DNA from: Jiangella anatolica
GTDB taxonomy: Bacteria > Actinomycetota > Actinomycetes > Jiangellales > Jiangellaceae
Direction: 5' to 3'
Assembly: GCF_003236295.1 (NCBI RefSeq)
Contig: NZ_POTW01000002.1
Coordinates: forward strand, 88,512-152,511
DNA: 64,000 nt
Below the pieces are notes generated by a model. That model was not told where the DNA came from. It made no database searches and saw only the letters and a program-made list of their open reading frames with translations. This document shows positions 41,655-50,900 of this stretch, piece by piece. The position numbers and the translations under genes are program-made. Positions within the stretch are counted from its first letter, which is position 1, and each line of letters begins with the position of its first letter.

Positions 41655-42982
41655 CCGATCCGCATGGCGACGGGAGCGGCGAGAAGCAGCATGAACACGA
41701 CCGCCGTGGCCGCGAGCGGCGCCGTCGCGCGCTCCGTCCGTGCGCCGGCCCGCGCCTGGTCGCCGGTCAGCAGCTGGGTGCGCATGGCCGACGCCCGGGA
41801 CCGGAGCACGTCGTAGACCGTCGCGCCTTCGCGTGCGGACATCCGCAGGACGTCGCCGATGTCAGTGAGCTCGGGCAACCGGAGATCGCGGCCGACCGTG
41901 CGCAGCGCCTCCCAGGCGGGTACGCCGGCCCAGCGCGCACGCGCCAACTCGTCGCGCACCCGCTGGAACGCCCACGACGCGCCGATGCCGGCCGCCGACT
42001 CCAGCGCCTGGGTGGGTCCGGACCCGGCCGCCCGTTCGAGCGCGACGAGGTCGACGTAGGCAGCCATGGCTCGCCTGAACTCCATCCGCTTCGTCCGGGC
42101 CAGGTCGGCGACGGTGTAGAGCGGCAGGTACGACAGCGCGACGGCCGCGACCAGACCGGCCACCGCCGGTACGGCGAACGGCAACCGCACGACGGCGATC
42201 GCGAGGGCCGCGGCGGCCGCCGTCGGTGCGATGAGGCCGACGACTGCGTAGAGGGCGCGCTCGCCGGCGAACTGGGCCACGCTGCGGCGGAGCAGTGCCA
42301 GGTCGCGGTAGGGGACGTGCAGCAGCGATGCGGCCAGCCCGCGCCGCAGGACGAGCCGGCCGAGGTTGTCCGTCAGCCGGTCGGTCCTGGCGGACGGGGT
42401 GAACCGGCCGGCGGCGCCGGGGCGGTCCCTGCCGGCGGCGCCGAGGTGGCCATGCGGGCCGGCAGCGTCGGCAGCGTCGGCTGGGTCCGCGCGGTCGGCG
42501 GCATCGTGGTGGCGACCATGCGGGTCAGCGGGACTGGTCGGGCCGACGAGGCCGGTCGGGCTGATTGGGCTGGGCGGGTCCGCGAGGCCGGTGTGATTCA
42601 CCGGGCCGGTGCCGTCGGCATGGTTCATCCGGTCGACGGGGCTGGTCGGGCCGGCTGGGCTGGGCTCGTCCACGAGACCGGCCTGATCCACAGGACCGGC
42701 GCGGCCGGCAGGGCCCACCCAGCCGGCGGAGCCACCGGGGCGCATCCGAACGGCGGGGCCGGCAGGGCTCCTCTGGCCGGCGGGGCCGCCGAGGCGCGCT
42801 CGGCCGGGGCGATGGCTGCCTCCACCGGGCTCGGTTGACGGTGTCACCGTCGCGGTGAGCAGCTGCGCGGTGTGCACCGGATGCGGCAGCCGGCCCACCC
42901 GTCCGATCGCCTCGCGCAGGATCAGCAGGAGCCCCGTCCCCGATCCCAAGCCGAGCAGGACCGCAAGCTGTGTCGTCGTCAT
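41651..42982 (-). CDS. tadC: TadC-like type II/IV secretion F-domain membrane protein with Gly/Pro-rich insertion
   Basis: 443 residues. A first membrane segment (about 5-22) is followed by an unusual insertion of about 150 residues (about 50-198), rich in Gly, Pro, Ala, Asp and His with recurring GPxxP, AGP and PADP-like units. The GspF/TadC core runs from about residue 200: LFTVADLARTKRMEF-type segment, ALERAAGSGPTQALESAA, DVLRMSAREGATVYDVLR, and a C-terminal membrane helix (ATAVVFMLLLAAPVAM). GspF proteins are the inner-membrane platform of Tad pili. It overlaps tadB by 4 bp. Confidence 0.88.
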   Translation of the reverse strand: MTTTQLAVLLGLGSGTGLLLILREAIGRVGRLPHPVHTAQLLTATVTPSTEPGGGSHRPGRARLGGPAGQRSPAGPAVRMRPGGSAGWVGPAGRAGPVDQAGLVDEPSPAGPTSPVDRMNHADGTGPVNHTGLADPPSPISPTGLVGPTSPADPHGRHHDAADRADPADAADAAGPHGHLGAAGRDRPGAAGRFTPSARTDRLTDNLGRLVLRRGLAASLLHVPYRDLALLRRSVAQFAGERALYAVVGLIAPTAAAAALAIAVVRLPFAVPAVAGLVAAVALSYLPLYTVADLARTKRMEFRRAMAAYVDLVALERAAGSGPTQALESAAGIGASWAFQRVRDELARARWAGVPAWEALRTVGRDLRLPELTDIGDVLRMSAREGATVYDVLRSRASAMRTQLLTGDQARAGARTERATAPLAATAVVFMLLLAAPVAMRIG

Positions 42983-43848
42983 CGCACGCCCTCCGGGACG
43001 AGGATCCGCAGCTGCCGCGGCGTGGCGGTGATGCGGCGCATCCACACCAGGCAGCCGACATAGCAGGTCAGGAGTCCGACGAGGAGCAACTGGCCGGGTC
43101 CGGCGCGGTACGGGTCGGCGTACGGGGTCAGCAGCATCAGGCCGAGTCCGCCCGCGCTGATGACTGTGACCAGCCGGGCCGTGGTGCGGCCGCGCGACTG
43201 CTCCGCGTCGACGGTGCGCCGGACCCGCACGTCGTCGCGGACCGCCGCCGCCAGGCCGTCGAGCACGCTGCTGAGCTGGTCACCGCGGCGACGGGCGCCG
43301 AGGACCAGCGCCGCGGCGAGCAGGTCGCCCGTCGCGTCGTCGAGGTCGTCGGCGAACGCACGCAGCGCCGTCTCCGTGTCCCAGCGTGCCTGAAGCCGGG
43401 CGACGAGCCTGCCCACCTCCGGCCGGATCGGTTCGGGCGCGCTCACCAGGCTTCCGCCGATGGCCTGCTCGATGCCGACTCCGACACCGAGCACGGTGGC
43501 GAGGTTCTGCGCCCAGTCGCTCATCGCCTCCAGCCGGACGATGTCGGACTTCGCCGCCGAGGTCTGCAGCAGCACCGGCAACCCCCAGACGGCCGCCGGG
43601 AGGAGCGCGACCGCCAGCAGCCAGCCGGTGACCAGCCAGACCACGAGGCCGACGGCTGCGGCGGCAGCGACGCGACGACGGGATCGGCCGGCGGCCGGCG
43701 TGGAACCGCGCAACGTCCGCGACCAGCGGGTCAGGGTCGCCCGGCGCGGCGCCGCTGGATCGTCCGGCGTTCTGACCAGGCCGAACCCGGTCGCAGCCAG
43801 TCCACCCAGGCCGGTGACCGTCGTGATGGCGGCGATGGCCGGCCTCAT
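42979..43848 (-). CDS. tadB: TadB-like inner-membrane platform protein
   Basis: 289 residues. Membrane segments lie at the N-terminus (VGLVVWLVTGWLLAVALLPAAVWGL), with two near the C-terminus (TVISAGGLGLMLLTPYA; LLLVGLLTCYVGCLVW). The GspF domain contains LEAMSDWAQNLATVLGVGVGIEQAI and DDATGDLLAAALVLGARRRGDQLSSVLDGLA. It pairs with TadC to form the platform for the TadA ATPase. The ATG overlaps the tadA stop (ATGA). Confidence 0.9.
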   Translation of the reverse strand: MRPAIAAITTVTGLGGLAATGFGLVRTPDDPAAPRRATLTRWSRTLRGSTPAAGRSRRRVAAAAAVGLVVWLVTGWLLAVALLPAAVWGLPVLLQTSAAKSDIVRLEAMSDWAQNLATVLGVGVGIEQAIGGSLVSAPEPIRPEVGRLVARLQARWDTETALRAFADDLDDATGDLLAAALVLGARRRGDQLSSVLDGLAAAVRDDVRVRRTVDAEQSRGRTTARLVTVISAGGLGLMLLTPYADPYRAGPGQLLLVGLLTCYVGCLVWMRRITATPRQLRILVPEGVR

Positions 43849-45275
43849 GATCGGTCCCCGACCTCGTCGGTCGCCCCCGGCCACGGCCCGCCGAACCACG
43901 ACGGCGCGGAGCCGGGATGCAGCCGGCCGTCGGCGCCGAGGCGGAACACGTCGGTGATGGCGGGCAGTCCGCGTTCGCCCGGCTCGAGCGCGATGATCTC
44001 GGTGACCAGCCGCCGTCGCCGCGCAGCCCCTTCGGCCGTGGTGCGGCACTCGACGTGAACGACGAGGTCGACGTGCTGGGCGATCTGGCGGTAGGCGAAG
44101 TCGGCGGAGACGCGGTCGCCGGCCTCCATCGCGCAGGTGACCAGGCGTTCGATGGACGCCCGGGCCGAGTGGGCGTGGATCGTGGACAGCGAGCCCGCGC
44201 CCGCCTGCATGGTCTTGAACATCGGCAGCACCTCGCGGCCGCGGACCTCGCCGACGATGAGGCGGTCGAGGTTCATCCGCAGCGCGTCGTAGACGAGGTC
44301 GTCGAGCGTGATCTCGCCGGCGGCGCGGCCGCCGGGACCGCGTTCGCCGCTGCCCGGTCGCGCCTCCCAGGCGATGACGCGCCGGTGCCGCTCGCGCATG
44401 CGGTGCAGGCCGAGCTCGTACTCGGTCTCGATGGTGCCGAGCTTCTCCTCGGGATCGATCTCGTTGGCCAGCGCCCGTGTCAGCGTGGTCTTGCCGGCGC
44501 CCATCGATCCGGACACGACGATGCTGCGGCGCGACCGGACAGCGGTGCGCAGGAACGCCGCCGCCTGGCCGGTGAGCGTGCCGCGGGCGACGAGGTCGTC
44601 GAGGTCGATGTCGACCAGCCGGTGGCGCCGGATCACCACGACCGGCTGGTGCGTCGTCCAGCCGGACGCGGCCAGCCGATGGCCACCGTGCAGGTGCAGA
44701 TGCAGGCTCGGACTGGCGGTCGAGAACGTGCGCTCACTGCTGCCGCCGCGAGAGGCGAGGAAGGTCAGCATGTCGACCAGCTCGTCCGCGGACTCGACGA
44801 CCGGCGGCCGCCGGGTGATGCGGCCCTCGCCGTCGATGACGACGACCGGCTCGGCGCCGTAGACCTCGATGTTCTCGATGGCCGGATCGTCGACCAGTGG
44901 CTGCAGCCGGCCCAGGCCGAAGAGTGCGTCGAAGACCGCCCGGGCGAGCGCGGTCTGCTGGTCGACTCCGACGGTGGCACCGCCCGCGGTGACGGTATGA
45001 CGGACGTGCTCGTCGAGGAGCTGGGCGATGATCGCACGGCCGGCGGCGCGGCGATCGGCCTCGGCCGTGGTCTCGTCGACCTGCTCGGACAGCCGTGCTG
45101 CCGCCTGCTGACGGAACGCGCGGACCAGCGCCCAGTCGACGCCCGGCGGGTCGGGCGACGTCGTCAGCGCCAGGGCGGCCAGCGCCTCCCGGACGCTGCG
45201 CCGCTGCGGGCCGTCGCCACCGGGCGCGGGCGGTCGCGCGAAGATCGGCAGGCCGGTGATCGATGGCTCGGTCAT
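43845..45275 (-). CDS. tadA: TadA/CpaF secretion ATPase
   Basis: 476 residues with GGAAGGGGG upstream of the ATG. N-terminal helical domain, then PAIENIEVYGAEPVVV, Walker A GSMGAGKTT (about 256-264), GTIETEYELGLHR (Asp-box region), Walker B DRLIVGEVRGREVLPM, and the His box LSTIHAHSARASIERL. It is a hexameric ATPase that drives assembly of Tad/Flp pili at the cytoplasmic membrane. All catalytic motifs are intact. It overlaps both neighbours by 4 bp. Confidence 0.95.
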   Translation of the reverse strand: MTEPSITGLPIFARPPAPGGDGPQRRSVREALAALALTTSPDPPGVDWALVRAFRQQAAARLSEQVDETTAEADRRAAGRAIIAQLLDEHVRHTVTAGGATVGVDQQTALARAVFDALFGLGRLQPLVDDPAIENIEVYGAEPVVVIDGEGRITRRPPVVESADELVDMLTFLASRGGSSERTFSTASPSLHLHLHGGHRLAASGWTTHQPVVVIRRHRLVDIDLDDLVARGTLTGQAAAFLRTAVRSRRSIVVSGSMGAGKTTLTRALANEIDPEEKLGTIETEYELGLHRMRERHRRVIAWEARPGSGERGPGGRAAGEITLDDLVYDALRMNLDRLIVGEVRGREVLPMFKTMQAGAGSLSTIHAHSARASIERLVTCAMEAGDRVSADFAYRQIAQHVDLVVHVECRTTAEGAARRRRLVTEIIALEPGERGLPAITDVFRLGADGRLHPGSAPSWFGGPWPGATDEVGDRS

Positions 45276-46096
45276 CGGACCCCCTTCCCGCTGAGTACCG
45301 TCGTGTCGAGCGGAACGTCGAGCACCTGGCGCCGGCGGTCGTCGGCGGCGAGCAGATCGGCCACGGCGCCGCGTGCGGACCGCATCAGCCGTGACGACGT
45401 CAGCCGCGACAGGCTGGTGCGCAGGCGCTCGCGGCCGTTGATCCGCTCCGCGGCGACGGGATCCCAGTCGACGCTCGTCCAGACCGGCAGCGTCGTGGCC
45501 TCGGCCGCCTCGCCGGCCCGGTGCGGTCGTCCCGCGCCGACGAGCAGGAGGCCGTGCCGGTCGACGGCGGCGTCGCCGGCGCCGTCGGGCAACTGGCCGG
45601 CGTTGGCGCGGACGGCCACGAGGTCGTCCAGGGCGGTCCGGCAGACGACGGCGATCAGGTCGGCCGTGCGGAGGAGCGGGTCCGGGCCGTGCCGCATGCC
45701 GAACCGGCCGCCGTCGACGATCACGTCGACGCCGTGGCGGGTGACGCCGCGCAGCAGAGTGGCCAGCGTGGCCCAGAAGTCGTCGGTGAGGCTGGCCGCC
45801 TGTGCCTTCGTGGCCAGGCCCGGGACGGCGAGGCGGGCGCCGTCGTCGGTGAGGGCGATGGTCTGTCCGCGCAGCGTGCTGAGGCTGAGGGCGCCGTTGC
45901 GATGCGCGAGCGCGAGGTTGATCAGGCCCAGCTCGTGGCCGACCTCGCCGCGTAGGTGACCGGCCTTGATGCTGCTGCTTCCGGCCGCGTCGGCCTCGAT
46001 CAGCAGGACCGGACGGGGCCAGGTCAGCGCGGCGACCAGCGCGGTGGTGGTGACGCCGGGAGCGCCCCGGACCGAGGTGAAGGCGAGGACCGTCAT
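45272..46096 (-). CDS. cpaE: CpaE/TadZ-like MinD-family protein with degenerate P-loop
   Basis: 274 residues. The deviant Walker A motif reads TSVRGAPGVTTTALVAAL: the usual GKxT lysine positions are GVTT, so the canonical Lys is missing, as is the MinD signature lysine (KGG is RGA). LLIEADAAGSSSIK and VDVIVDGGRFG keep the MinD-like core. TadZ/CpaE proteins place the pilus at the pole; many are degenerate ATPases. It lies between the SAF and tadA genes with 4-bp overlaps at both ends. Confidence 0.82.
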   Translation of the reverse strand: MTVLAFTSVRGAPGVTTTALVAALTWPRPVLLIEADAAGSSSIKAGHLRGEVGHELGLINLALAHRNGALSLSTLRGQTIALTDDGARLAVPGLATKAQAASLTDDFWATLATLLRGVTRHGVDVIVDGGRFGMRHGPDPLLRTADLIAVVCRTALDDLVAVRANAGQLPDGAGDAAVDRHGLLLVGAGRPHRAGEAAEATTLPVWTSVDWDPVAAERINGRERLRTSLSRLTSSRLMRSARGAVADLLAADDRRRQVLDVPLDTTVLSGKGVR

Positions 46097-46800
46097 CGCT
46101 CGTCACCACCCTCAGTTCCCGCCTCGGCCTCGGCGGAGTCGAGCACGATGGCGACGCGTCCGGTGGCGACGTTCGCGACCAGCGTGCCGGCGACGTCGTC
46201 GGCGACCACGACATCGACGACCAGGTGGCCGGAGTCGAGCACGTCAGAGACGCCGAGCACCGTCGCGGCGACCGAGCGGAACGGATCCGACGGCGGCGCG
46301 TCGCCCTGGTTCGGCGTGCCGAAGACGCGCACGCGGTCGCCGGGGACCAGGTCCGTCCGCGGCAGCTGCGCCTCGGTGACCGCGACGCCGACGACGCTCT
46401 GACCAGCGGCCGGCAGGCTCGCCGCCGTGAGCGAGGCGTCGGTGAGCAAGGTCCCGGCCGGTAGGTCGGTCGCGGCGCGTCGCCCGACGACGGCGGAGAG
46501 CTCGCTGGCCGCGACCGGTCGCAGCGCCGGGTCGGGCGCCGCCCGCGCCGTCGTGAGCCGGTCGGCGTCGAGGACCTCACCCCGGTGCACGGTGTCGGTG
46601 ACCGCAAGGACCTGCACGGTGTCGCCCGACGACTGCGCCAGGTAGGCCGCACCCGCCCCGCACGTGGCCAGCAGGCCGACGCCCAGGCCGATCAGCGCGG
46701 GCCGTCGCCGGTACCGCCGGACGGGTGCGCCCGGTGGGCCCGACGCGGGATCGAGCAACTGGTCGAACGGGTCGGCCTCTACCCGGGTCGTCTGCGCCAT
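46093..46800 (-). CDS. SAF-domain protein, CpaB/RcpC-like
   Basis: 235 residues. A cytoplasmic N-terminus of about 33 residues precedes one membrane segment (ALIGLGVGLLATCGAGAAYLA). The SAF domain follows (VLAVTDTVHRGEVLDADRLTTARA; DLPAGTLLTDASL), and RTDLVPGDRVRVF is the second half. CpaB/RcpC proteins belong to Flp pilus systems; here it may contact peptidoglycan. It heads the overlapping Tad chain; 123 bp separate it from the HTH gene. Confidence 0.85.
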   Translation of the reverse strand: MAQTTRVEADPFDQLLDPASGPPGAPVRRYRRRPALIGLGVGLLATCGAGAAYLAQSSGDTVQVLAVTDTVHRGEVLDADRLTTARAAPDPALRPVAASELSAVVGRRAATDLPAGTLLTDASLTAASLPAAGQSVVGVAVTEAQLPRTDLVPGDRVRVFGTPNQGDAPPSDPFRSVAATVLGVSDVLDSGHLVVDVVVADDVAGTLVANVATGRVAIVLDSAEAEAGTEGGDER

Positions 46801-46923
46801 GATCGCCTCCTGGAGGGTCGCGGTCGTCCGCGCGCCGGCCGACGGCCCGGCGAGCCCGCGAACGCCCGTGGTCGGATCGGAGTCGTCAACTGATCGCCCT
46901 TTCTCGCGCAGGTGATCGAGCTG

Positions 46924-47709
46924 TCAGGCGGCCTTGGTCAGCGCCTGGCGCCGGTCTCGGACGGCGCCGGACAGCCGCTGGATGGCACGGCTGCAGCGCT
47001 GCCTGACGGCGGCCGGGGTGAGCCCGAGCTCGCGGGCGACGAGGTGCGCGCTGCCGAGCTGGCCCGGCAGCGGGCAGTAGACGCGGACCAGCAGCTCGGC
47101 GTCGTCGGCCGAGATGATCCCCTTGCTGACACCCCAGGTCAGGGTCGCGAACACCTCGACGACGGGCGCCGGCGCGGGTCGGATCACCGGCTCCGCCGTG
47201 TCGAGAACGGTGGCGTCGACCAGCTGTGGTGCGTCGTCCTCGAGCGCGGCGTTGAAGTGGCTGAGCGTCTCCATACACAGGTTCACGGCCACCTTGTTCC
47301 GCCGTCTCTCGACCGGGTAGGTGGCGATGGCGTGCCACAGCGCGGCGACGGCGGCCGCCGTGAGCTGCGGCAGATCGCCTCGGACACCGGCCGCGCCGAA
47401 CCGGTGCGTGCGGCGGGCGAGCCGCACCGCCCGGCCGAGCATCACCTGCAGGACGAGCCGGCCGGCAAGATGGTCGTCGCACACCGAGCGCTGATCGAGC
47501 AGGCCGATCAACAGCCCATCGGCGACGGCCGGATGATGCCGGCGCGTTCGCCCGATGGTGTCGGCGGCGTCGGCGAGCACCGCGCAGCCGGAGAACTCCG
47601 GCAGCCACCGCTTCGGGACGGGTCTGGCCCCGAGCCGGCGCCACTCGGCGTTGAGCTGGTCGGTGACGAGGACGGTCGTGCGGGCGGTGGGGACGGCGAT
47701 CGTGTTCAC
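46924..47709 (-). CDS. Sigma-70-like helix-turn-helix regulator of the Tad locus (putative)
   Basis: 261 residues from a GTG preceded by GGGAG; longer in-frame starts run through the promoter region. The C-terminus (about 205-250) reads AHLVARELGLTPAAVRQRCSRAIQRLSGAV, a sigma-region-4-type helix-turn-helix. The N-terminal 190 residues are helical with no recognised domain (ADGLLIGLLDQRSVCDDHLAGRLVLQVMLG). It is immediately upstream of the Tad chain on the same strand and divergent from the LysM-BTAD gene, so a role in controlling pilus expression is likely (inference). Confidence 0.72.
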   Translation of the reverse strand: MNTIAVPTARTTVLVTDQLNAEWRRLGARPVPKRWLPEFSGCAVLADAADTIGRTRRHHPAVADGLLIGLLDQRSVCDDHLAGRLVLQVMLGRAVRLARRTHRFGAAGVRGDLPQLTAAAVAALWHAIATYPVERRRNKVAVNLCMETLSHFNAALEDDAPQLVDATVLDTAEPVIRPAPAPVVEVFATLTWGVSKGIISADDAELLVRVYCPLPGQLGSAHLVARELGLTPAAVRQRCSRAIQRLSGAVRDRRQALTKAA

Positions 47710-47956
47710 CTGCGGGCTCCCAAGTGGATCTGAGGGGTGATGACCCGCAGCAGTCCAACCGACCCGGTTAGCCCGAAAGTTAGCCCTAACCGCCTCCGGA
47801 CCGGGTTTTCTGGTTGCCCGTTTTCGGGCAACTACCGGATTCCGCGTGCATAGCCGTGAGTTATCGGGCATCCTGGAAGGCTTTGTTCATCCCGGCTGTC
47901 ACATTCGCCGGCTCGAGCGCACCCATAGTGAGCAGGTGTGCTGGAGGGAGGTGCAC
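47710..47956. promoter_or_regulatory. Divergent control region between the HTH gene and the LysM-BTAD gene
   Basis: It holds CGGTTAG (47765-47771) facing CTAACCG (47786-47792), with a GTTAGCCC direct repeat inside (47767-47774 and 47779-47786, 12-bp period). A perfect hairpin TTGCCCG-TTTT-CGGGCAA follows (47814-47831). The symmetrical repeats in a divergent region between two regulators are good operator candidates. No clean -35/-10 pair could be placed. Confidence 0.6.
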
Positions 47957-50900
47957 ATGATCACTTCGTCGACACCGCGCGCCGTGCTGCGCAGCCTGGC
48001 GGCGCTGCTCGGTCTCGCGGTCCTGGTCGTGGGCGTACCGGCGGTCCTGTGGGCGGCCGGTGGCTCGCCGCTGCCCGGCGAGTGGCCCTCGCTCGCCGGT
48101 GTTCGCGCTGCCGCGTTCCGGCCGGACGACGGCTCGCTGTTCCTGACATCGCTCGTCGCGGCCGGCTGGCTGGGCTGGGGAACGTTCGTCCTGAGCCTCG
48201 TCGTCGAGGTGCCGGCGGCACTGCGCGGAAGGGCGGCGCCCCAGCTACCCGGACTCGGCAGGCAGCAACGGCTGGTAGCGGGGCTGGTCGCGACGGTGGC
48301 GGCGATCGGCGCGGGCGGGCACGCCGCGTCGGCCTCCGTGCCCGTCGCGGCGCCCGCGTCTGCTTCGGCGGCGCCTGCTCCGGTCGAGTCTCCGCCGCCG
48401 GAGCCGTGGGAGCCGGCGCCGCCCGTGACGACCGACCTGCTGGAGGCGTCGGCGCGCGCCGGTACGTACATAGTCGTGCCAGGTGACACGTTGTGGGAGG
48501 TCGCGGGTGCGCGGCTGGACGATCCGCTCCGCTACCCGGAGATCTTCGCCGCGTCGAGGGCCACGGCGCAGCCCGGCGGGCGGCGGCTCACCGATCCTGA
48601 CCTGATCCTGCCCGGCTGGACGCTCACGATCCCGGAGCGGACCGGTGGACGGTCCGGTCTGCCGGACACCGGCGCTCCGCCCGCGGGCGAACCGCCGGCC
48701 GGCTCAGCTGCCGGCTCATCCACTGGCCCGGCGCCTGGTCCGGCAACGGGACCGGCCCCTGGACCGAGATCGGCAACCGGCGGCGTGGGCATTGGTGGCC
48801 TGCCCGTGGCACTTGGACCTGGGCGCATCGGACCTGACAGCTTGCCGGACGTCGGCTGCGGGAGCGACACGGGTCGCGGGGATCCCGGTGGCGGCGACCC
48901 CGATGGTGGCCACGAAGATCCGGGCGATGCGAGTAGGGCCGCCGCCGGGGCTGGTGGCGACACGGGTCGCGGGGATCCCGGTGGCGGCGACCCCGATGGT
49001 GGCCACGAAGATCCGGGCGATACGAGTCACGCGGTCGCCGGGGCTGGTCGTGTCACCGTCGAGGCCGGTTCGGGTGAGACCGATGTCGATCTCCGGGCGG
49101 TGGCGAGTTCCGCGGCGTCCGCTGACTCGTTGCTCTCCAGCGGGGGCGACACCGGTGAGGTGGTGCGGACTGCTGGCGGGGTCGGCGCGGTGCTGGCAGC
49201 GGCACTCGTCGGCGTGCTGGCGACGCGGCGGGCCCGTGAGCGGCGTCGACGCCGGCCGGGAGAACGGATCGGCGCCGGTGACGCGAGCGACCGGAGCGCC
49301 GAGACCGAGCTGCGGCAGGCCGCCGACCCCGTCGCGGTCGAGGTGGTGGATCGCGTGCTGCGCGGGTTGGCCGCCCGGCTGGCGCGAGCCGGACGCGGGC
49401 TGCCGCCGTTGCGCGCCGTCCGCCTGACCAGACGCACGCTGGAGGTGTACCTCGCCGCGCCGGCGGAGCTGCCGGCGCCGTTCGTCGGCACCGCGCACGG
49501 CGGGGTGTGGACAGTCCCCCTCGATGCGGTCGGCGACGGCGAGGCGGCAGACGTGCCGGCGCCGTATCCGAGCCTGGTGACGCTGGGCCACGATCACGAC
49601 GACGCGCTGGTGCTCCTCGATCTGGAGCAGGTCGGGACGCTCGTGCTGGACGGTGCGCCTGAGCTGGTCCGCTCGGCGCTGACGGCGGTCGCCGCCGAGC
49701 TGGCGACCAGCGCGTGGGCCGATGACCTGCGCGTGACGCTCGTCGGGGCGCAGGCGCTGGCCGATCTCGACCTGCTCGACACGGGCCGAGTGCGCCACGT
49801 GACCGAGGTGGAGGACCTGCTGGCCGAGCTCACCGTGCGGGTCGCCGACGATCGGCTGCTGCTGGCCACGGCCGGGGTCAACAGCCTCGGTGCGGCTCGG
49901 GTCGCGCAGGTGGCCGATGCCGCGTGGACGCCGGAGATCGTGGTGATCGCGGAGCCGCTGCCGGCCGAACAGTGGGACCGGCTCGAGGCCCTGATCGTCA
50001 CCGCGCCGAGGGTGGCCGTGGCGGCGGTCGTCGGCACCGGCGAGCCGAGTGACCTGCCGTCGCGTGGGCACCGCCTGCGGGAACGGGTGCGCCACGCCGG
50101 TGGTGGGACCTGGGTGCTGCGGCTGAGCGGTCCGCCGGGGCGGGTGACGGCGGTGCTCGATCCGCTCGGGGTCCTGGTGCGCCCGCAACTGCTGGACGAG
50201 GAGACGCACGGCAGGTTCCTCCGGCTGCTCCGCGCGGCGGCCGGGTCCGACGGTTCAGCGAGTGAGCCGGCGGCGCGGGTCGACCAGGTACTGGACGGGG
50301 TGTCCGCGAGGTCCGCGGACGGGAGCAAGGGCGTCGGCGGCGAGCCTGACAGCGTGGCTGGCGGCTCGCCGGCGGGCGATCACCGAGGTCGCGCGGGCGC
50401 GGCCGGTGGAGGCCGGCGTCGTGGGGGTCTGTCCGGTGACGACGGGAGAGGTGACGGCGTGCCCGGCGGCCGCGCGCGTGGCGGAGCTGCGTCGGGCGAG
50501 CGTGAGAGTGAGCTCGGCGACGGCTCGGTGGGTGGCGGCACGCAGCGCGACGGTGGCGCAACGCCCGGCGGACGTCGGCGGAGCGGGGGTGCCTCGGCCG
50601 GTGGTGCAGGCGTGGCCAGCGGGGATGGGGCGGGCGACCGTGGGAGCGGTGAGGCCGGGACCGGCTACGGCTCCAGCGACTCGGCTGGTAGGCGGAGCAC
50701 GGATCGGCGGTCGGCGGATCCTGCGCCGGTCGGCGGGCGGGACGAGGCGTCTCCGGCCGGCGGGTCGTCTCAGGGGCGCACGGCCCGCGAACCGTCTCAG
50801 GGGCGTCCATCCGGCGGGGCGTCTCCGAGGCGTCCGTCCGGCGCGTCGCACAGCGCCGCCGCTCCGCGGGCCGGCCAGGACGGAGCGTCGCTGTTCGCCG

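Noticed and set aside
47846..47956. A longer start for the LysM-BTAD protein at 47846
   Set aside because: The extra 37 residues are not signal-like, and a strong GGAGGGAGG site lies just before the ATG at 47957.
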